A stretch of DNA of 64,000 nucleotides from Petrolisthes cinctipes (GCA_033782935.1 JAWQEG010001325.1:620001-684000); one strand, 5' to 3'. Numbered from the stretch's first letter, positions 32,674 to 44,229 are shown. Notes: generated by a model from the sequence alone, not told the origin. Numbers and translations: made by a program.

Positions 32674-33744
32674 TTGCCATCTAGGCGTTGGTTGTCTGAT
32701 GTCAACAGGGCCTTCCAGCTGCAGCATGAACTGGCTGAAGTCAAGATGGCTGTTGTCACCTCCCGGTTTGTCTATATCTCTAGGAAGCGTCAGGACATCA
32801 TTGATAGAGTCAAGGCTGGTGAATTTTTGTCTCTGCCTCTCATTCTTGAAGACTCACCCGACAGGCCTCGTAAGTTCCCCAGCTACATCCTCACCCGTAT
32901 TCCTATTGATGTTGACCCGAAACTTGCCAAAGGATACCCTGGTGTGTACTCTGCCCGTCGTTTTTTCCAAGATGGTTCCCCCATTAGCCGTATTGTTATT
33001 GTCTGGAGTCAACCCGATCCACCTCCAAATGAGATTTCCTTTGATTTCCTCCCCTGTCTTCCACCGTGTGAGGTGAGGAAACTTCATAATGACCAGCCTT
33101 GGTGCTACAGGTGCTGGGGAGTTGGGCATATCTCCCAGTACTGTTCTGCCAGGCCAAAGTGTGCATGGTGTGCCGCCGACCATGATTCCAAGACGTGCCC
33201 TGTCAGGGATGAACCATCACGTCCTGCTGCCTCCACCTCTGAGCCTTCACCTCCTGAAGATACGTCTCGATAGAAGTGTCCACGATGCCTTCAGCCAGGG
33301 GTTAACGTGTGGCATGGATGTACTCGACGTCAGGTCCAGGCTCGTGTCTCTACTATTGCTCCGCCTCCACCACCACCACCACCACCTCCCCAGTCTGCTC
33401 CTCCTACCAGCCCTGCCTCACCTCCAGACCTGGCCCTCCGCAAGTCTGTTGCTACCCTCATGGCACGATGTACGGCTCTCGAAAACAGCTTTTCTGCCCT
33501 TGAAGCCAGGATTGATGGGTTAGTTTCCGCTCAGGCTGCCAATGACTCCAAACTCTATACCTTGGTCGAGGCTCAGCAGGCCATCATCTCAACTGTCACT
33601 ACCTTTACCGAAAAGATGGATACTGTTGCATCTCGCCTTGAAAAGCTTTTCGAGTCAGTCCCTTCTCCTGGTCCATCTTCTTCTCCAGGTCGCTCATCTG
33701 CCCCCACTCACCGGACTTCTACTTCCAAATACAGAGTTCGCTAG
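32674..33744 (+). pseudogene. LINE copy B ORF1, N-terminus deleted
   Basis: Continuous frame except for one TAG at 33274, where copy A has tryptophan. After the deletion join it holds FVYISRKRQDIIDRVKAGEF and the knuckles CYRCWGVGHISQYC, CAWCAADHDSKTC and CPRCLQPGVNVWHGC. A proline-rich spacer (about 33361-33390) and a helical, probably coiled-coil stretch (ALENSFSALEARIDGL to TEKMDTVASRLEKLFE) follow, to the stop at 33744. The C-terminal part is lost in copy A, so the two copies together show the family's ORF1 layout. The product would bind RNA. Confidence 0.8.
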
Positions 33745-34300
33745 TGATTGCCGGCTGGATGTCATCTCCTGGAATGTATGTGGTATCACCAGTTATACTA
33801 AGCTCACTCAACTCAAGGCCTATGTTTTTCGTCATCATCCCAGTGTTATTTTTCTCCAGGAAGCATTTCCAGGATGGCCGCTCGCTGCTGGGCAAGCTCC
33901 TCCCCTCTCAGGTTATGTGCCATATGTTCATCTGGTAAGGAATGGTCTCCTGACTTACATACATAGCTCATTGCCACATCGCCTTCTCCGTACCTCCACT
34001 GATCCTGAAATGACCTTTCAGCTATTTGAGGTTCTACATGGGAATGGAGTACTCCAATTATGTAATGTCTATTCTGCCCCAGCTAGACTCACTCTTGAGG
34101 CTCTTCCTTCTCCAACAGTGCGTAGTATGGTGTATATGGGAGATTTCAATGCTTGGCATTCTGATTTGGGTGATGGTTCTGGCTCTATTAATCGTAATGG
34201 TGTTCGTCTCCTTTCATACATCCGCAAGCATCATCTGAAATGCTGGGACACTGGCGGTGCCACTCATTGCTGGGGAGGTACTCTGGATTACATCCTCTAG
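33733..34300 (+). pseudogene. LINE copy B ORF2 endonuclease
   Basis: This frame overlaps the ORF1 end by a few bases. It contains DVISWNVCGI (motif with the catalytic asparagine), FLQEAFPGW (catalytic glutamate), YMGDFNAWHSDLG (aspartate and asparagine) and GGTLDYIL, then a TAG stop. The final SDH motif lies after the stop, at about 34350 (LFSDHIALRF). It is an APE-type nicking endonuclease with key residues still readable; dead because of the stop. Confidence 0.8.
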
Positions 34301-34336
34301 TCTGGCCTGATAGCATCTCAGGTCCAGTGCTTCTCC

Positions 34337-35185
34337 GTGCCAGGCTTATTCTCTGATCACATTGCTCTTCGGTTTCATTATTCTCTAACTGCTGGGTCAG
34401 GTGCTTCAGCCACTCGTTTGCGTATTACTGTGCCCCCTAAATATTGCCCGACTTACATCTTATTTATGGCCCATGTATTCCCTACATTTGACATATCATC
34501 AGCTGAACAGTTGTACTCTGATCTTGTATCTACTACTCATGACTTTTATAGGCTATACGTCTCCCGGCCACACCTCCAGCATCGCCATACTGCCCACTCC
34601 TGGATGCTGGATGCACGTATACAGGAGGCAAAGGAGGAGGCTGAACGTGATGGCCTATTGTTTCAAGCCAACCCAACCCCTGACCTACTCCATCGTTACC
34701 AGATGTCTAGAGACGCTTTAGTTGCCCTGCAGGATTGTGCTCACACTGAGTCTTGGCAGCGGTTCACGGACAGCATCAACCAGCAAACAAGTGTGGCTTC
34801 TATGTGGCACCTCATCCGTCGGGTTGTTAAAAAGACACCGGCCACTGCTCGTCATCACACTCCTGCCGACTATGCCAAACAACTTGTCGATGCCTGGTCA
34901 GAACAATCTACTCCAGCCAGTCTACCCATCCACATACAAGATTCACTCGCTTCCCGTGCTGCTGTCCATCAGCTACGTCTAATGTCTTCTCTGTTACAAG
35001 ATGATGACGATGATGCAGAGGAGATAACTGAGGAGGAGTTGCGCCGTGCTCTCTCTCGTGGTAGAGCTTCTTCACCTGGTGATGATGGTATTACATATGC
35101 TGTGCTGCGCCTACTTCAACAAGTTCCTGGGAACCCTCTACTTCGACTGTACAAACTTTGTCTTCGTGACGGTTGTGTACCATGA
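34337..35185 (+). pseudogene. LINE copy B RT linker
   Basis: 282 open codons corresponding to 16134-17012 of copy A. They start with the SDH motif, continue with helical linker blocks and end with the first RT block SSPGDDGITYAVLRLL before a stop (TGA) at 35185. Confidence 0.75.
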
Positions 35186-35199
35186 GCCTGGACCAGCAG

Positions 35200-35824
35200 C
35201 ACAATAATACCCATCCCTAAGCCCGGCACTGCGAAGTTCAGGCCTAATTCCCTTACTTCCTGTTTCTGTAAGGTAATGGAGAGAATCTTACTCAATCGTC
35301 TCATGTACAGACTGCAGGATCGCCTTTCTCCATGGCTGTTTGGTTTCCTTCCCCAGCGGAGCACACACGACTGCCTAGTCGACCTGTACTCTCGCCTTTC
35401 TAGGGACAGTGTGGTGGCCTTCATTGACCTTCGAAGTGCCTTCGATGTTGCTAATAGAGACGTCATTTTGGATTAACTGGTTGACTTTGGGATAAAGGGT
35501 AATCTACTACGGTGGATTCGGGGCTACCTGAGTAACAGGACCTCCCGTGTGTTTTTCAGTGGTGCACTCAGTCCTTTGTGCAGTTTTCATCTTGGTACGC
35601 CTCAAGGTGGTGTTCTCAGCCCATTGTTATTTAATATTCTGATGCATCGGCTGCTCACTTCTCTCCCTGATATTCCTGGAACTACAATTACGTGCTATGA
35701 TGATGATATCTGTGTTCATTCTACCTCACCAAGGGATCTCCAGCGGTTTCTTGACTCCTTATCTGTGGCCTCCTCTCACTGTGGCATTATTGTCTCCCCA
35801 GATAAGAGCAGAATATTCACCTGA
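35200..35824 (+). pseudogene. LINE copy B reverse transcriptase core, altered catalytic motif
   Basis: Pieces in frame with the linker include FIDLRSAFDVANRD (motif A), a TAA stop at 35474-35476, then GTPQGGVLSPLLFNIL (motif B, complete here but shortened in copy A). Next is CYDDDICVHS at 35696-35707, where the usual YADD alanine is aspartate. It stops at 35824. The RT would be inactive. Confidence 0.8.
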
Positions 35825-36199
35825 TGCCTTCCTCAAGCTCAGCCAGTGTTCACCATTGGAGGGACTGTCATTCCCATGTGTTCCCAGTACTGCTACCTGG
35901 GTGCGCCAGTCAATATTTGGCCGATTGTCCCTGCCAGACCTCAAGACCATCCCATTGTCCAGGAATTATTGGGTCGTCTCCATGATAGAGAACATGCAGC
36001 GTGAGTTGTGTCTTCCCCCATTAATCGAGAGAATTTATTGTAATGTTACTTGCTTCACTGTCAAGTGCCTCCATTTCCCACATCTTTCACCCAATTACTC
36101 TCAGTTAGTCAGGACTTCTCTTAGACCAAACTACCCGGTCCCTCCCATACTGCCTGCTGGACGTACTCTTATAAGGTCTGTTTCCTCTGTGCTCCGTGG

Positions 36200-37175
36200 T
36201 CTTAATATAGATATAATGGTTGCAGACGTCCCCCCAGGGCCCCCTCCATGGATGCTACCAACACCTGATGTGAGCTTTACACCTACTTCCAAGTCAGCGC
36301 TGCCTTTTCTACAGCGGCAGTTGGCTCTGGAACACATAGAAACAGTGACTTCCTCCATCACAGATCCATACTGCCTCTACACTGATGGCTCATTGCAGGT
36401 GGATGGTGCAGCAGGTTGTGCTGTTTTCTCGCCTGACCTGGAGTCACCTCCAGGGGGCTGGGTTGGCCGTCATCTCTGTAACCACTCTAGCTCAACATTG
36501 TGTGAACTGTATGCCATTCTGGATGCTGTTAGTGTTGTTTGTCAATGTGGAGTGAATGCTGCCATTTTTTGTGACTCCAAACCTGCCCTTCATTCCCTCT
36601 CTAGTGTTTAGCCCATATACTCTACTTTTATTCAGCAGATTTTATCGTTTTTGGTCTTATTGCGTCATCGTAACTTGACTGTCAAATTTTTGTGGGTGCC
36701 ATCCCATGTAGGTTTATGTCACAATGGTACAGTTGACAGACTCGCAAAGGAAGCCTGCCATCTGCCTCCTCGTGGTGTTGGACGTCCTCTCTCCCTGACA
36801 TGTTACCTTTCTAGTGTTCGCTCCGCCGCTCTCCTCCCTCTACGGCCACGTAGGGATGCAGAGAGGCCCTTCAGCATCTCCATCACCCATTACGAGTCTG
36901 TCTGCCGTCACAAATATTCCTACCATCGTCGAAGCCTCATGGTTCGGAGGCACAATGTAGTCTCTGCTCGTTTGAGGCTTGGCTACCGGCCACCATGGCA
37001 GGTTGCTGGGATGCAGGGTGAGCCTCCTTTCACTGAGTGTCGCTTGTGTCGAGCGCCTCGTGCTAACACTATAGAGCACTATTGCCTGGCCTGCCCCACT
37101 GTCCGACACTTGCTGCCCCGGTGCCTGCCACTTGATGTGGTTTGTCGACACCTGCTGAACCATCAGGTTCTGTAG
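36200..37175 (+). pseudogene. LINE copy B RNase H and C-terminal tail
   Basis: TDGSLQVDGAAGCAVFSP, CELYAILDAVSVVCQ, CDSKPALHS, a TAG stop at 36609-36611, then WVPSHVGLCHNGTVDRLA and the CRLCRA...HYCLACPTVRHLL tail. The order is the same as in copy A, but one stop splits RNase H. Confidence 0.8.
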
Positions 37176-37393
37176 GAACTTCTGGTACGTTACCCTTGTT
37201 TTGGTAGATTTAAGTAGGTCATAATGTAAATATTTGTCCGTATTCTTATGCTTCATTCTGTTATGTTTGTGTGATGTGTGTGTGTGTGTGGTTGTAGTAA
37301 TTGAATTCTCATGAGTCCTGCCTACCCTTGTGTATTGTTGTCTGCCTGTTGACTGACGCTACGGCGCAATGAATTAAAAAAAAAAAAACAAAA

Positions 37394-37406
37394 AAACGTC
37401 ACAATG
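37394..37406. repeat. Target duplication of LINE copy B, 3' side
   Basis: AAACGTCACAATG after the A-tail, matching 32406-32418. Confidence 0.9.
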
Positions 37407-38850
37407 TTCCTAGAACATAACATATTAAAATCAGGCCTCATAAATTTCCATAGGTTGGTTCCACCAAGTTAATAATTGTGATGATGATGGTTTTATTTTC
37501 TGTCAATTATTACAAATATCTTCAATTTACGAGCATTGTGAACATTGGTAGTAGTGTCATGATTGTTGATATTTTACGATAAAATTTGACTGCTCCGACC
37601 GAGGTAATATTTTATTATCATTACATATTGAACTTTCACACACTTCAGTTTTGACATTACTAAGCGGTTATAGACGGATTGATCAAGGATGCCAACAAAA
37701 TTCATACATTTAAAGTTAAAGTAGCGAATACCTTGAAAGTCATATCTCTCTCTCTCTCTCTTTCCACACACATTAATTGGCGTGCACAGTTGTGGTTACT
37801 AGCATGATATCGTCATGGCCTAAACTCAATTAATATTAATGAAATAAGTTGTCTTGTGTAAATAGGGTATTGTAAATCACATATAAGGTGCAAGTCAATT
37901 TGTATCAGAGTGAACTATCAGAATATTTACTTACGTATGCCTTGAATCAACCAACACCTTGAACCTCGACTGTATTCATCAACTCCGACACATATGAAGC
38001 ATCCAACACCTTAAATATATGATTTATGTTTCCATCCTCACCCATTCCATCTATGATCACAAAGTAATGTGAACAATAAAGGTTGTGTAAGGTTCACTAC
38101 ATAAGGAAAAATATATAATGAATTATCTTTAGTCGGAACTGTCAAGAAACAACTTTTAATGACAACTGTCAGTACATCAGTGCTACGGTTTTTAATGTTC
38201 ATCAAATGTTGGATATTGTTGTTACTGACAAATCTGCGTCATCGTCACAAAATAAATACCATATTAATATGCAATGACTAACTTGAAGGAACGAGCCTAT
38301 CTTGACTTGTGGGGACTAATGGTGGTGTGGAATGTTATAGCAACACGGTGACGTGCTTAAATTCCACACTAGAGATATTATTCTTACCTGCAGTAACTAT
38401 CATTATCGTTATGATGTAGAACATGAAACAAAAACTTCACCAAGTGTTTTTATTATCTAATAATAATATTTTTATTCACTAATGCATATTGAGCATTCAT
38501 AAAAATAGCACCTAGCCAAGACTTCTGCATTACAGCTTACAGTTCCCTACCCTGCCTCCATAGAACACCACACCCAAGCGCCTACCACCCCTCAATCAAC
38601 CTCCCACTGACATGAATCATATTGGTATGTGTTTCGGATACTAGAGTCGACGACACTTGAGGTTCACACCTTGTGGGTTACACACATTGACAACACTGGA
38701 GTGATGAACGCGGCAGTGAAGGAGACTGTACCACCTCATCGCATCTTTCCCCGTGGTACCAGGTCAGCTGCTAGATCCCATCACTTTGCAATCTCTCCTA
38801 CCCAATGTAGAACTACTGCTTTTCAGAATTCACCAAGTTTGAGTACTTAC
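37407..38850. other. Intron sequence, unassigned
   Basis: Lies between LINE B and the exon at 38851. No repeat family recognised. A 40-codon open stretch near 38040-37930 on the minus strand is not supported by consistent splice phases. Confidence 0.5.
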
Positions 38851-38975
38851 TAATGCAACACGAAGAGTCTCTTCCGTATGGACATTCATTACCGGAAGAA
38901 ACGAAGTCACAGTTAGCAGGTGACAGTGCGTCTCCACTCAAACACCTTCCACCCAGGGAACGATGGCAAGCCGTA
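38851..38975 (-). CDS. Six-cysteine exon of the cysteine-rich peptide gene
   Basis: On the minus strand a strong polypyrimidine acceptor (CATTTTCTTCTGGTCTGTAG) precedes 38975 and a strong donor (ATTA|GTAAGTACTC) follows 38851. The 125-bp exon is open in the frame with one base completing the first codon and one left at the end. It encodes TACHRSLGGRCLSGD, then PANCDFVSSGNECPYGRDSS and CCI, a C-x7-C-x10-C-x8-C-x7-CC pattern. That is the look of a small secreted disulphide-rich domain such as an antimicrobial or carrier peptide; the family is not named. It joins in phase to 31389. It needs an upstream exon ending with two spare bases, which the 42409 exon does not supply. Confidence 0.65.
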
Positions 38976-39044
38976 CTACAGACCAGAAGAAAATGTATTA
39001 TTTATTGGGGTCTCGGTATTTGTTATAATAGGCCTATACATGTA

Positions 39045-39254
39045 CAGCCACAATCAAATATCCACCGACACTTTCCTTCCATCGTATAAATAAATCAGTA
39101 TTATATCAAAATATAATCATACAACACCTAATGTCAACTTAACCCCCTCAAATTTTTACAATGAGGTGCTGCAAAATCATACACGTGTTGTTATTTATTA
39201 CCAAGATATTTACTATGATGGAAGAAGGTGTCGGTGGATATTTGATTGTGGCTG
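39045..39254. mobile_element. TA-flanked MITE (CAGCCACAATC ends)
   Basis: TA (39043-39044), CAGCCACAATCAAATATCCA ... inverse TGGATATTTGATTGTGGCTG, TA (39255-39256). The inverted ends run about 43 bp. Confidence 0.88.
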
Positions 39255-39256
39255 TA

Positions 39257-39409
39257 CAGTCACGAGCACTAATAAGTACCCAGGTGTGCTTCGAATACAC
39301 AGATACAGTAAATGATTGACAATAAGATCTCCATTGGAATTAGTTCGTTGGTGAATTGGACTATTCAAGTCTTTAACCAAAGCTGTATACTTATTAGTGC
39401 TCGTGACTG
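39257..39409. mobile_element. TA-flanked MITE (CAGTCACGAG ends), second copy
   Basis: Shares the TA at 39255-39256 with the previous element; right TA 39410-39411. Ends and interior match 20413-20567 in inverse orientation. Confidence 0.88.
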
Positions 39410-39496
39410 TACATAGGCATACCAAAAATAATAATAATTATTATTCACTGTCACATCGTCACGGTAAGGATGCATAATATATATAGTCATCTACTA

Positions 39497-39712
39497 TACA
39501 AGGCTTCTTCCAATTCCTCCTTGGCCTCCCTCTACTCCTTCCTTCCACTTCTGCTTTGTATACCTTCTTCTCTAATCTCTCTTCATTCATACGTTCACCA
39601 TGGCTACACCATTTAAGGATGCTCTTCTCCATCCTCTCGTCTAGACTTCACCTCTCTTACAATTCTCTCTCACTGACTTGTAACAAACTCTTATCAAACC
39701 ATCTTACTCCAT
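39497..39712 (-). pseudogene. LINE ORF2 C-terminal fragment (RTE/CR1-type)
   Basis: The minus strand encodes MEKSILKWCSHGERMNEERL, then KKVYKAEVEGRSRGRPRRNW. This is the well-known RWxGHVxRM...K...GxRxRGRPxxxW block near the end of RT in several LINE clades, with HVE changed to HGE. It is a short dead fragment in the candidate gene's intron. Confidence 0.7.
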
Positions 39713-39715
39713 TAA

Positions 39716-40044
39716 TTAAGGTACATTTTCTGGTACCGTACACTCGCAATCCAAAATTTTTTTCCAGATCTTGTTGAAGTTTCGAATCATTTGACATACT
39801 TTTGAACCAATTACAACGCTTATCCTGTTTCATATTTGCTTGAGCTCGCCTAATACTCGTTCAGGCTATTCGAAGTAAGCCTTGATACATATCTTGGATT
39901 GCGAGTGTACATTGGAGTGGCTTGATTCCTCCAAAGTATGCGGGGAAACGGGACCAGAAGTGCAAAAATAATGGTGTTCTGTTGCTTGGAATAATTTGGA
40001 GGATTCAGTTGCTCCAGAATTACAAACACAAATTTACGTCTTAA
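39716..40044. mobile_element. Family-P TTAA MITE containing a nested TA MITE
   Basis: TTAA at 39716-39719 and 40041-40044. The family-P body is interrupted at a TA by the element at 39741-39907 and resumes with CATTGGAGTGGCTTGATTCC. Confidence 0.8.
39741..39907. mobile_element. TA-flanked MITE (CACTCGCAATCC ends), complete copy
   Basis: TA (39739-39740), CACTCGCAATCCAAAA ... CTTGGATTGCGAGTG, TA (39908-39909). It is inserted inside the family-P element. Confidence 0.88.
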
Positions 40045-41470
40045 TCAATCTTTAACATCTCATTTTTATCACATGGAACTAATTTTTCTCTCTAGCAAAT
40101 GTATACTTATAGGAGACTTCCTGTTTATTCATCCATTCAACTAAATCAACCTTTATCTCTGTAGCTGCCTCCCATCTACGCAAATGTTTATGTCGATTTA
40201 CAAGTAGGCTACTACTTTGTACAAGTAAGGCATTTGAATTTCTCTGTCTTTTTTCACCATCCTTGAGTTCTATAATCCTCTCTTATAGAAATCCTCCTTT
40301 TTTGGGCATATATATTAATAGTTTGTACATTTATGAAAGCCTTGGTATAGATTTTGGTACACTAATGAATCGCTCATTGTCATATATATCAATATTTCTG
40401 TATATGTGTGTTCAAGTTTTTAAGAAGTTAATAAAAATAAACTATGCCTCCTCAACCCCACCTATCTTAGTGATGAAACAACGACTTGACTTACTAACGG
40501 GAGTAACAATAGCCTCCTGGACAACGGTAAGAGCAAGGTAAATATAGCTATATTTACCTTGGGTAAGAGGGTCTAGAGCCAAACAAGATCGAGATCTTGG
40601 AGACTATTTCGTTGTTGTCGTGTGATGGAGAACTTGTCATTTCGTTTGGGTCCCATCTCTCCTCTTGGACGTCATTAACGCTTGGCTGTTTCACACAAGT
40701 TCATTAATAATCTTTTTTATTTTCCCAGTAGTGTATATAATTAATGAGGTTTTGTATTTACGTAATATCCCAATATTACATAACATTAATATTTGCATTT
40801 TTGTTTTAAAAAGGAAACTACATTCATTTTGATATCAGTATATCAATGGATTTAACCCCTCTTTCTCTCGTTGACTCTAATCGTAAGATCTTTGCATTTA
40901 CACGAGATTATAACCCATGTGCCTGGTTTATCTCAGTCCATCTCATAACATTGTCACTCCAAGCCAAAGGGAGACTGTGTTGCCAGCCATCCCCAGAGGC
41001 TGTTTGTGTCATAAATAGTGGCTGCTGATAGGGTTTACCACATCCCTACAGTACTACAGAGCAATCAGCTAATATTAATTTCTCAACTGAAAACACAGTC
41101 TATGCGTAGTTTTAAATTATTTGAGACTAACTGACCGTTTGTGACTCCACTGTGTAATCTTACATTAGTTAATATGGAAAGAGCTTTTAATCTGGTCCTT
41201 TAAAACTCCAGTATCATAGTGAAATCTTCGAAAATTCGGTCTAACGGCACCAGAAGGAAACATTAAGCAAAGATGGCCACTTTCCTCTTCCTTTTAGAAC
41301 ATTGTCTATCTATTTATATTATTTATTATTATTTATCTGGCGATAATATACCTATTCCTCTCCCACTACTACGATCATGCATTGTATTGTGATTAGAATA
41401 TTCCACGTAATAATTGTAGCATAATGTCTAGGTTTGTAAATACTTGGTTTAATTTAACTTGGTTTGCATT
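40045..41470. other. Intron sequence with a 26-bp perfect palindrome
   Basis: No gene recognised. A perfect palindrome (AAGGTAAATATAG and its inverse) lies at 40535-40560. A 60-codon plus-strand frame at 40846-41028 ends in a few cysteines but has no splice or start context. Confidence 0.5.
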
Positions 41471-41641
41471 TTAAGGGGGTATAAAGCACATTGTTTTGGG
41501 TGGTAAATCTGGAGCAAATGTTTCCTCCAAATTATTCCAGGCAATAGGATACCATTATATTTCTTCATCTGGGAGTGTTTCCTGGTATACTTTGGAGGAA
41601 TCAAGGCACTGAAGTCTATGAAAAGTATACTATCCCCTTAA
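41471..41641. mobile_element. Family-P TTAA MITE
   Basis: TTAA at 41471-41474 and 41638-41641, ends GGGGGTATA and TATCCCC. Palindromic core with CCTCCAAATTATTCCAGG and the inverse TATACTTTGGAGGAATC. Confidence 0.82.
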
Positions 41642-42408
41642 TCAAAGAAAAAAAATCCAAGAATTAAGACATGACAACGGTAAAGTTACATCATTAAAAA
41701 AAATGCAACTATGTGTTACATGAAACTTGTTTTCGTTTGCAATATTCTTTCTGTAAAACAATAGATAATAAAATTACTTCACTTGTATCAAGTTAAACAG
41801 CAATGCAGTCATATCATTGTTACAGTTTGAAATATTCTTTTCGTAAATAATTGAAAATGAACATGATTCACTTTTATCATGTTAAAAAGCAATGGAGTAG
41901 TATAATTGAAGTTTGAACATGTAATACAAAACGTTACAATAGCTGATATAATGATCTTCCTTATGGAGGTGACTCATGTAAACGTCTGTCTGCTTCCCTC
42001 TATTCATTAAGAGGGAAACTGTCCATTATCTTCTAATTTAATACACGTAGCTACTCACTATTCAAAACAATATATGAGAACATGAAAACAATAGTCAGTA
42101 AATTGTTTGAGTTACCCATATGTATATTGAAACCTTTTATCCACGATAGTACACTACAGTGCTATTGTGGACAATTATATTTTTCCACTCAGGAGTGACA
42201 CATACAGATATCTCACCATTGTTTTCATGTACTCCTATGATTTTATTGCTTTAATTTGTGTGTGTGTCTTTGCTGGAAGTTAGAAGCTACTGTTTGATTA
42301 ATTTATAAGAAAAATATACAACTCACTATTAGAGAAAGGCAGTCAAATGGTTACTAAAGTCACCCCCTATGAGGAAAGAAACTTTTCTCCGCAATAGTAC
42401 ATACTGAC

Positions 42409-42512
42409 CTCAGAATGAGCGAGTACCACGAGAGTGATGGTAAGGAGCCAAGCCAACATTATTCGTATGGTGTTCTATGTCCTTCGATCTGTCTTGAATG
42501 ACGCAGATATGC
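42409..42512 (-). CDS. Candidate signal-peptide exon of a secreted protein
   Basis: On the minus strand a T-rich acceptor (TTTTTTTTTACGAAACAG) precedes about 42512. A short untranslated stretch leads to ATG at 42459, which opens MLAWLLTITLVVLAHSE. This is a classic signal peptide with a hydrophobic core and a plausible cleavage after AHS. A donor follows, either GAG|GTCAGT (42409, phase 0) or GTCA|GTATGT four bases on (phase 1). It lies 1.6 kb downstream of a TATA-bearing 5' exon and upstream of two cysteine-rich exons on the same strand. The phase does not match the 38975 exon, so a linking exon is missing or the two are separate. Confidence 0.55.
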
Positions 42513-43036
42513 CTGTTTCGTAAAAAAAATGTTTGCCCTGTAATAATACTGTAGTTAACGACTGAGGTCCAGCAATGTTCTTATATCTATACTACTTTGG
42601 CAGGTTTTTCGTTGTGGTTATGGTATCAGAACTCGTTCCATCAAACCAAGACTTAGAACCAGAGAAGGGAAAAGATAAAGTGGAGATATGTGCCTTCATC
42701 CCACGAATGATGACCTTTGTCATTTTTTCCCCACAAATTGATACATCATGCAGGGTAAAGAACAGAGCCCAAAGAAATATCAATATATAATTTCCTAAGA
42801 TTTGTTCAGTCTGCGGAGCGGTAGTGCCACAGACAGCTTCGGGATAGTAAAAAGAGGAGCTGCTGGAAGAGTGACAGAAATTAAATGGTTGTCAGAGGAT
42901 GGCAAAGGAACAGAGACACATAAATTATTGTAGGGAGAGATGCCAAGGGAGAATAACATGTCAAGTGTCTGTAGAGTATGAGTGTTGGTCTAGAACATAG
43001 GTTGGCAGTTGGATATAGGTTACTCAAAATAATTAA

Positions 43037-43203
43037 TTAAGGGGATTGTACTTTGTACAGTACTGTACATTAGAGCACCTTGATTACTCCTAAGTATGCC
43101 ACGAAACTGGATTATGTGAGAACATATAATGTTGGCCTGTTGCTTGAAATTGTTTGGAGGAATAGGTTGTTCCAGGTTTACCAACACTGCATTACCCCAT
43201 TAA
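43037..43203. mobile_element. Family-P TTAA MITE in intron 1
   Basis: TTAA at 43037-43040 and 43200-43203, ends GGGGATTG and CATTACCCCA. Core GATTACTCCTAAGTATGCC and inverse AATTGTTTGGAGGAAT. Confidence 0.8.
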
Positions 43204-44082
43204 GAATAAAGAAGGAGTTGGTAAGCTCTCTTTCGAAATTTGTCGCAGTCGACTTGAGCCGTCCCTTAGAGTTTACAGTAAAGTTCCCCTGAAAAATGAC
43301 TTTGGGCTGAGGGTTGGAGGAGACGAGTTGTTCATAGACAATCACAGTGAAGAAAGAGGTACCTAATTAATAAAGTCAGTAATTAAAGGAAGTAATATGT
43401 TGTAACAGAGAACATCCTAGTTTGTGGACTCAAGGTTGTGCAGGAGAGTGACAGGGACATAATGGTGACAGTACCCTCACCTTTGAAACGGAAGAGAGGA
43501 AAGCATGTATGTTGTAGGCAGAAAAGGAGTCCATGAAAACATTGTTTTGGGTGTGTTTGCTTTGCTTCACATTTCAATTAACGAAGGCAATAAGAAATGA
43601 GACGAAGGGGCTGGTGTACTTTGCTTAATCAGAAAGTGAGAGTTTGTAACTAAATTAAAACATAAATAAATTTATAAAGAAATAAGATAAAGTGAAAAAC
43701 AAGAGGCAGTATCCTCAGTCTATCATTCAATTACAATTCCTCGAGTTACAGTTCTTCGAATTCATCTAAAGTATTAACACTTAAGCAATGCAAAATATTC
43801 TTTGCAGGTGGCTATCATCTCAAGAAATTATATTCTACTAATATCTTCATTTATACTTGACTCTGACACTGAAAATAATCCTCCTTCATATAATAACACA
43901 ACCTGGAATTTGTAATGACACAAGATAAAAGGCGACAGTGGCAGGAGATAAGTGTATCTACAGTACATACAGTTTAACAATTAGTAAGTGTAGTCTACAG
44001 TTAGTCATTATACACTAACAAAAGATGACGCTAGCACTCAAAGTGTTACTAAACATAAAGTGACAAGTCAGTAGTGTCTTAC

Positions 44083-44165
44083 CTGAAGTAAATATCAGCA
44101 AGAGTATAAGGTGATGTAAACACTTGAATGCTGCAAGTTGAGTTGAGGAGAAGTGAACACTCACT
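44083..44165 (-). other. Candidate 5' untranslated exon
   Basis: Between a TATA-like box and a strong donor (TTCAG|GTAAGA, exon edge 44083) on the minus strand. No long ATG frame. The start near 44165 is inferred from spacing to the TATA box. Confidence 0.5.
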
Positions 44166-44178
44166 GCCACTTCATTGG

Positions 44179-44185
44179 TATATAA
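44179..44185 (-). promoter_or_regulatory. TATA-like box of the candidate gene
   Basis: Minus strand CCCTTATATACC; 15-25 bases downstream is GGCAGTGAGTG, close to an arthropod initiator. Confidence 0.45.
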
Positions 44186-44229
44186 GGGACTCTTGCCTGC
44201 GTTCTCACCGGTTGCCAAGAAGGATAAAT

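Larger units (their letters stand above)
32419..37393 (+). mobile_element. I-superfamily LINE, copy B, with 13-bp target duplication
   Basis: A 4,975-bp insertion from a 5' leader beginning AGTCTCGCCCCAACC to an A-rich tail, between 13-bp direct repeats. The 5' leader matches copy A, so the 5' end is complete. However, about 430 bp of the ORF1 N-terminus are missing internally (near 32681). ORF1 has a stop at 33274. ORF2 has several stops and an altered YADD motif. It lies antisense to the candidate host gene inside its intron. Confidence 0.92.

Noticed and set aside
37930..38090. Possible minus-strand exon with a donor GTAAGTAAAT and a 40-codon open stretch
   Set aside because: The upstream acceptor candidate puts a stop in the open frame, and 40 codons can be open by chance.
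38629..39089. Plus-strand frames at 38629-38853 and 38853-39089
   Set aside because: They are antisense to the six-cysteine exon and to a MITE; the minus strand has the splice signals.
40846..41028. 60-codon plus-strand frame ending with several cysteines
   Set aside because: Wrong strand for the candidate gene, with no splice or promoter context.
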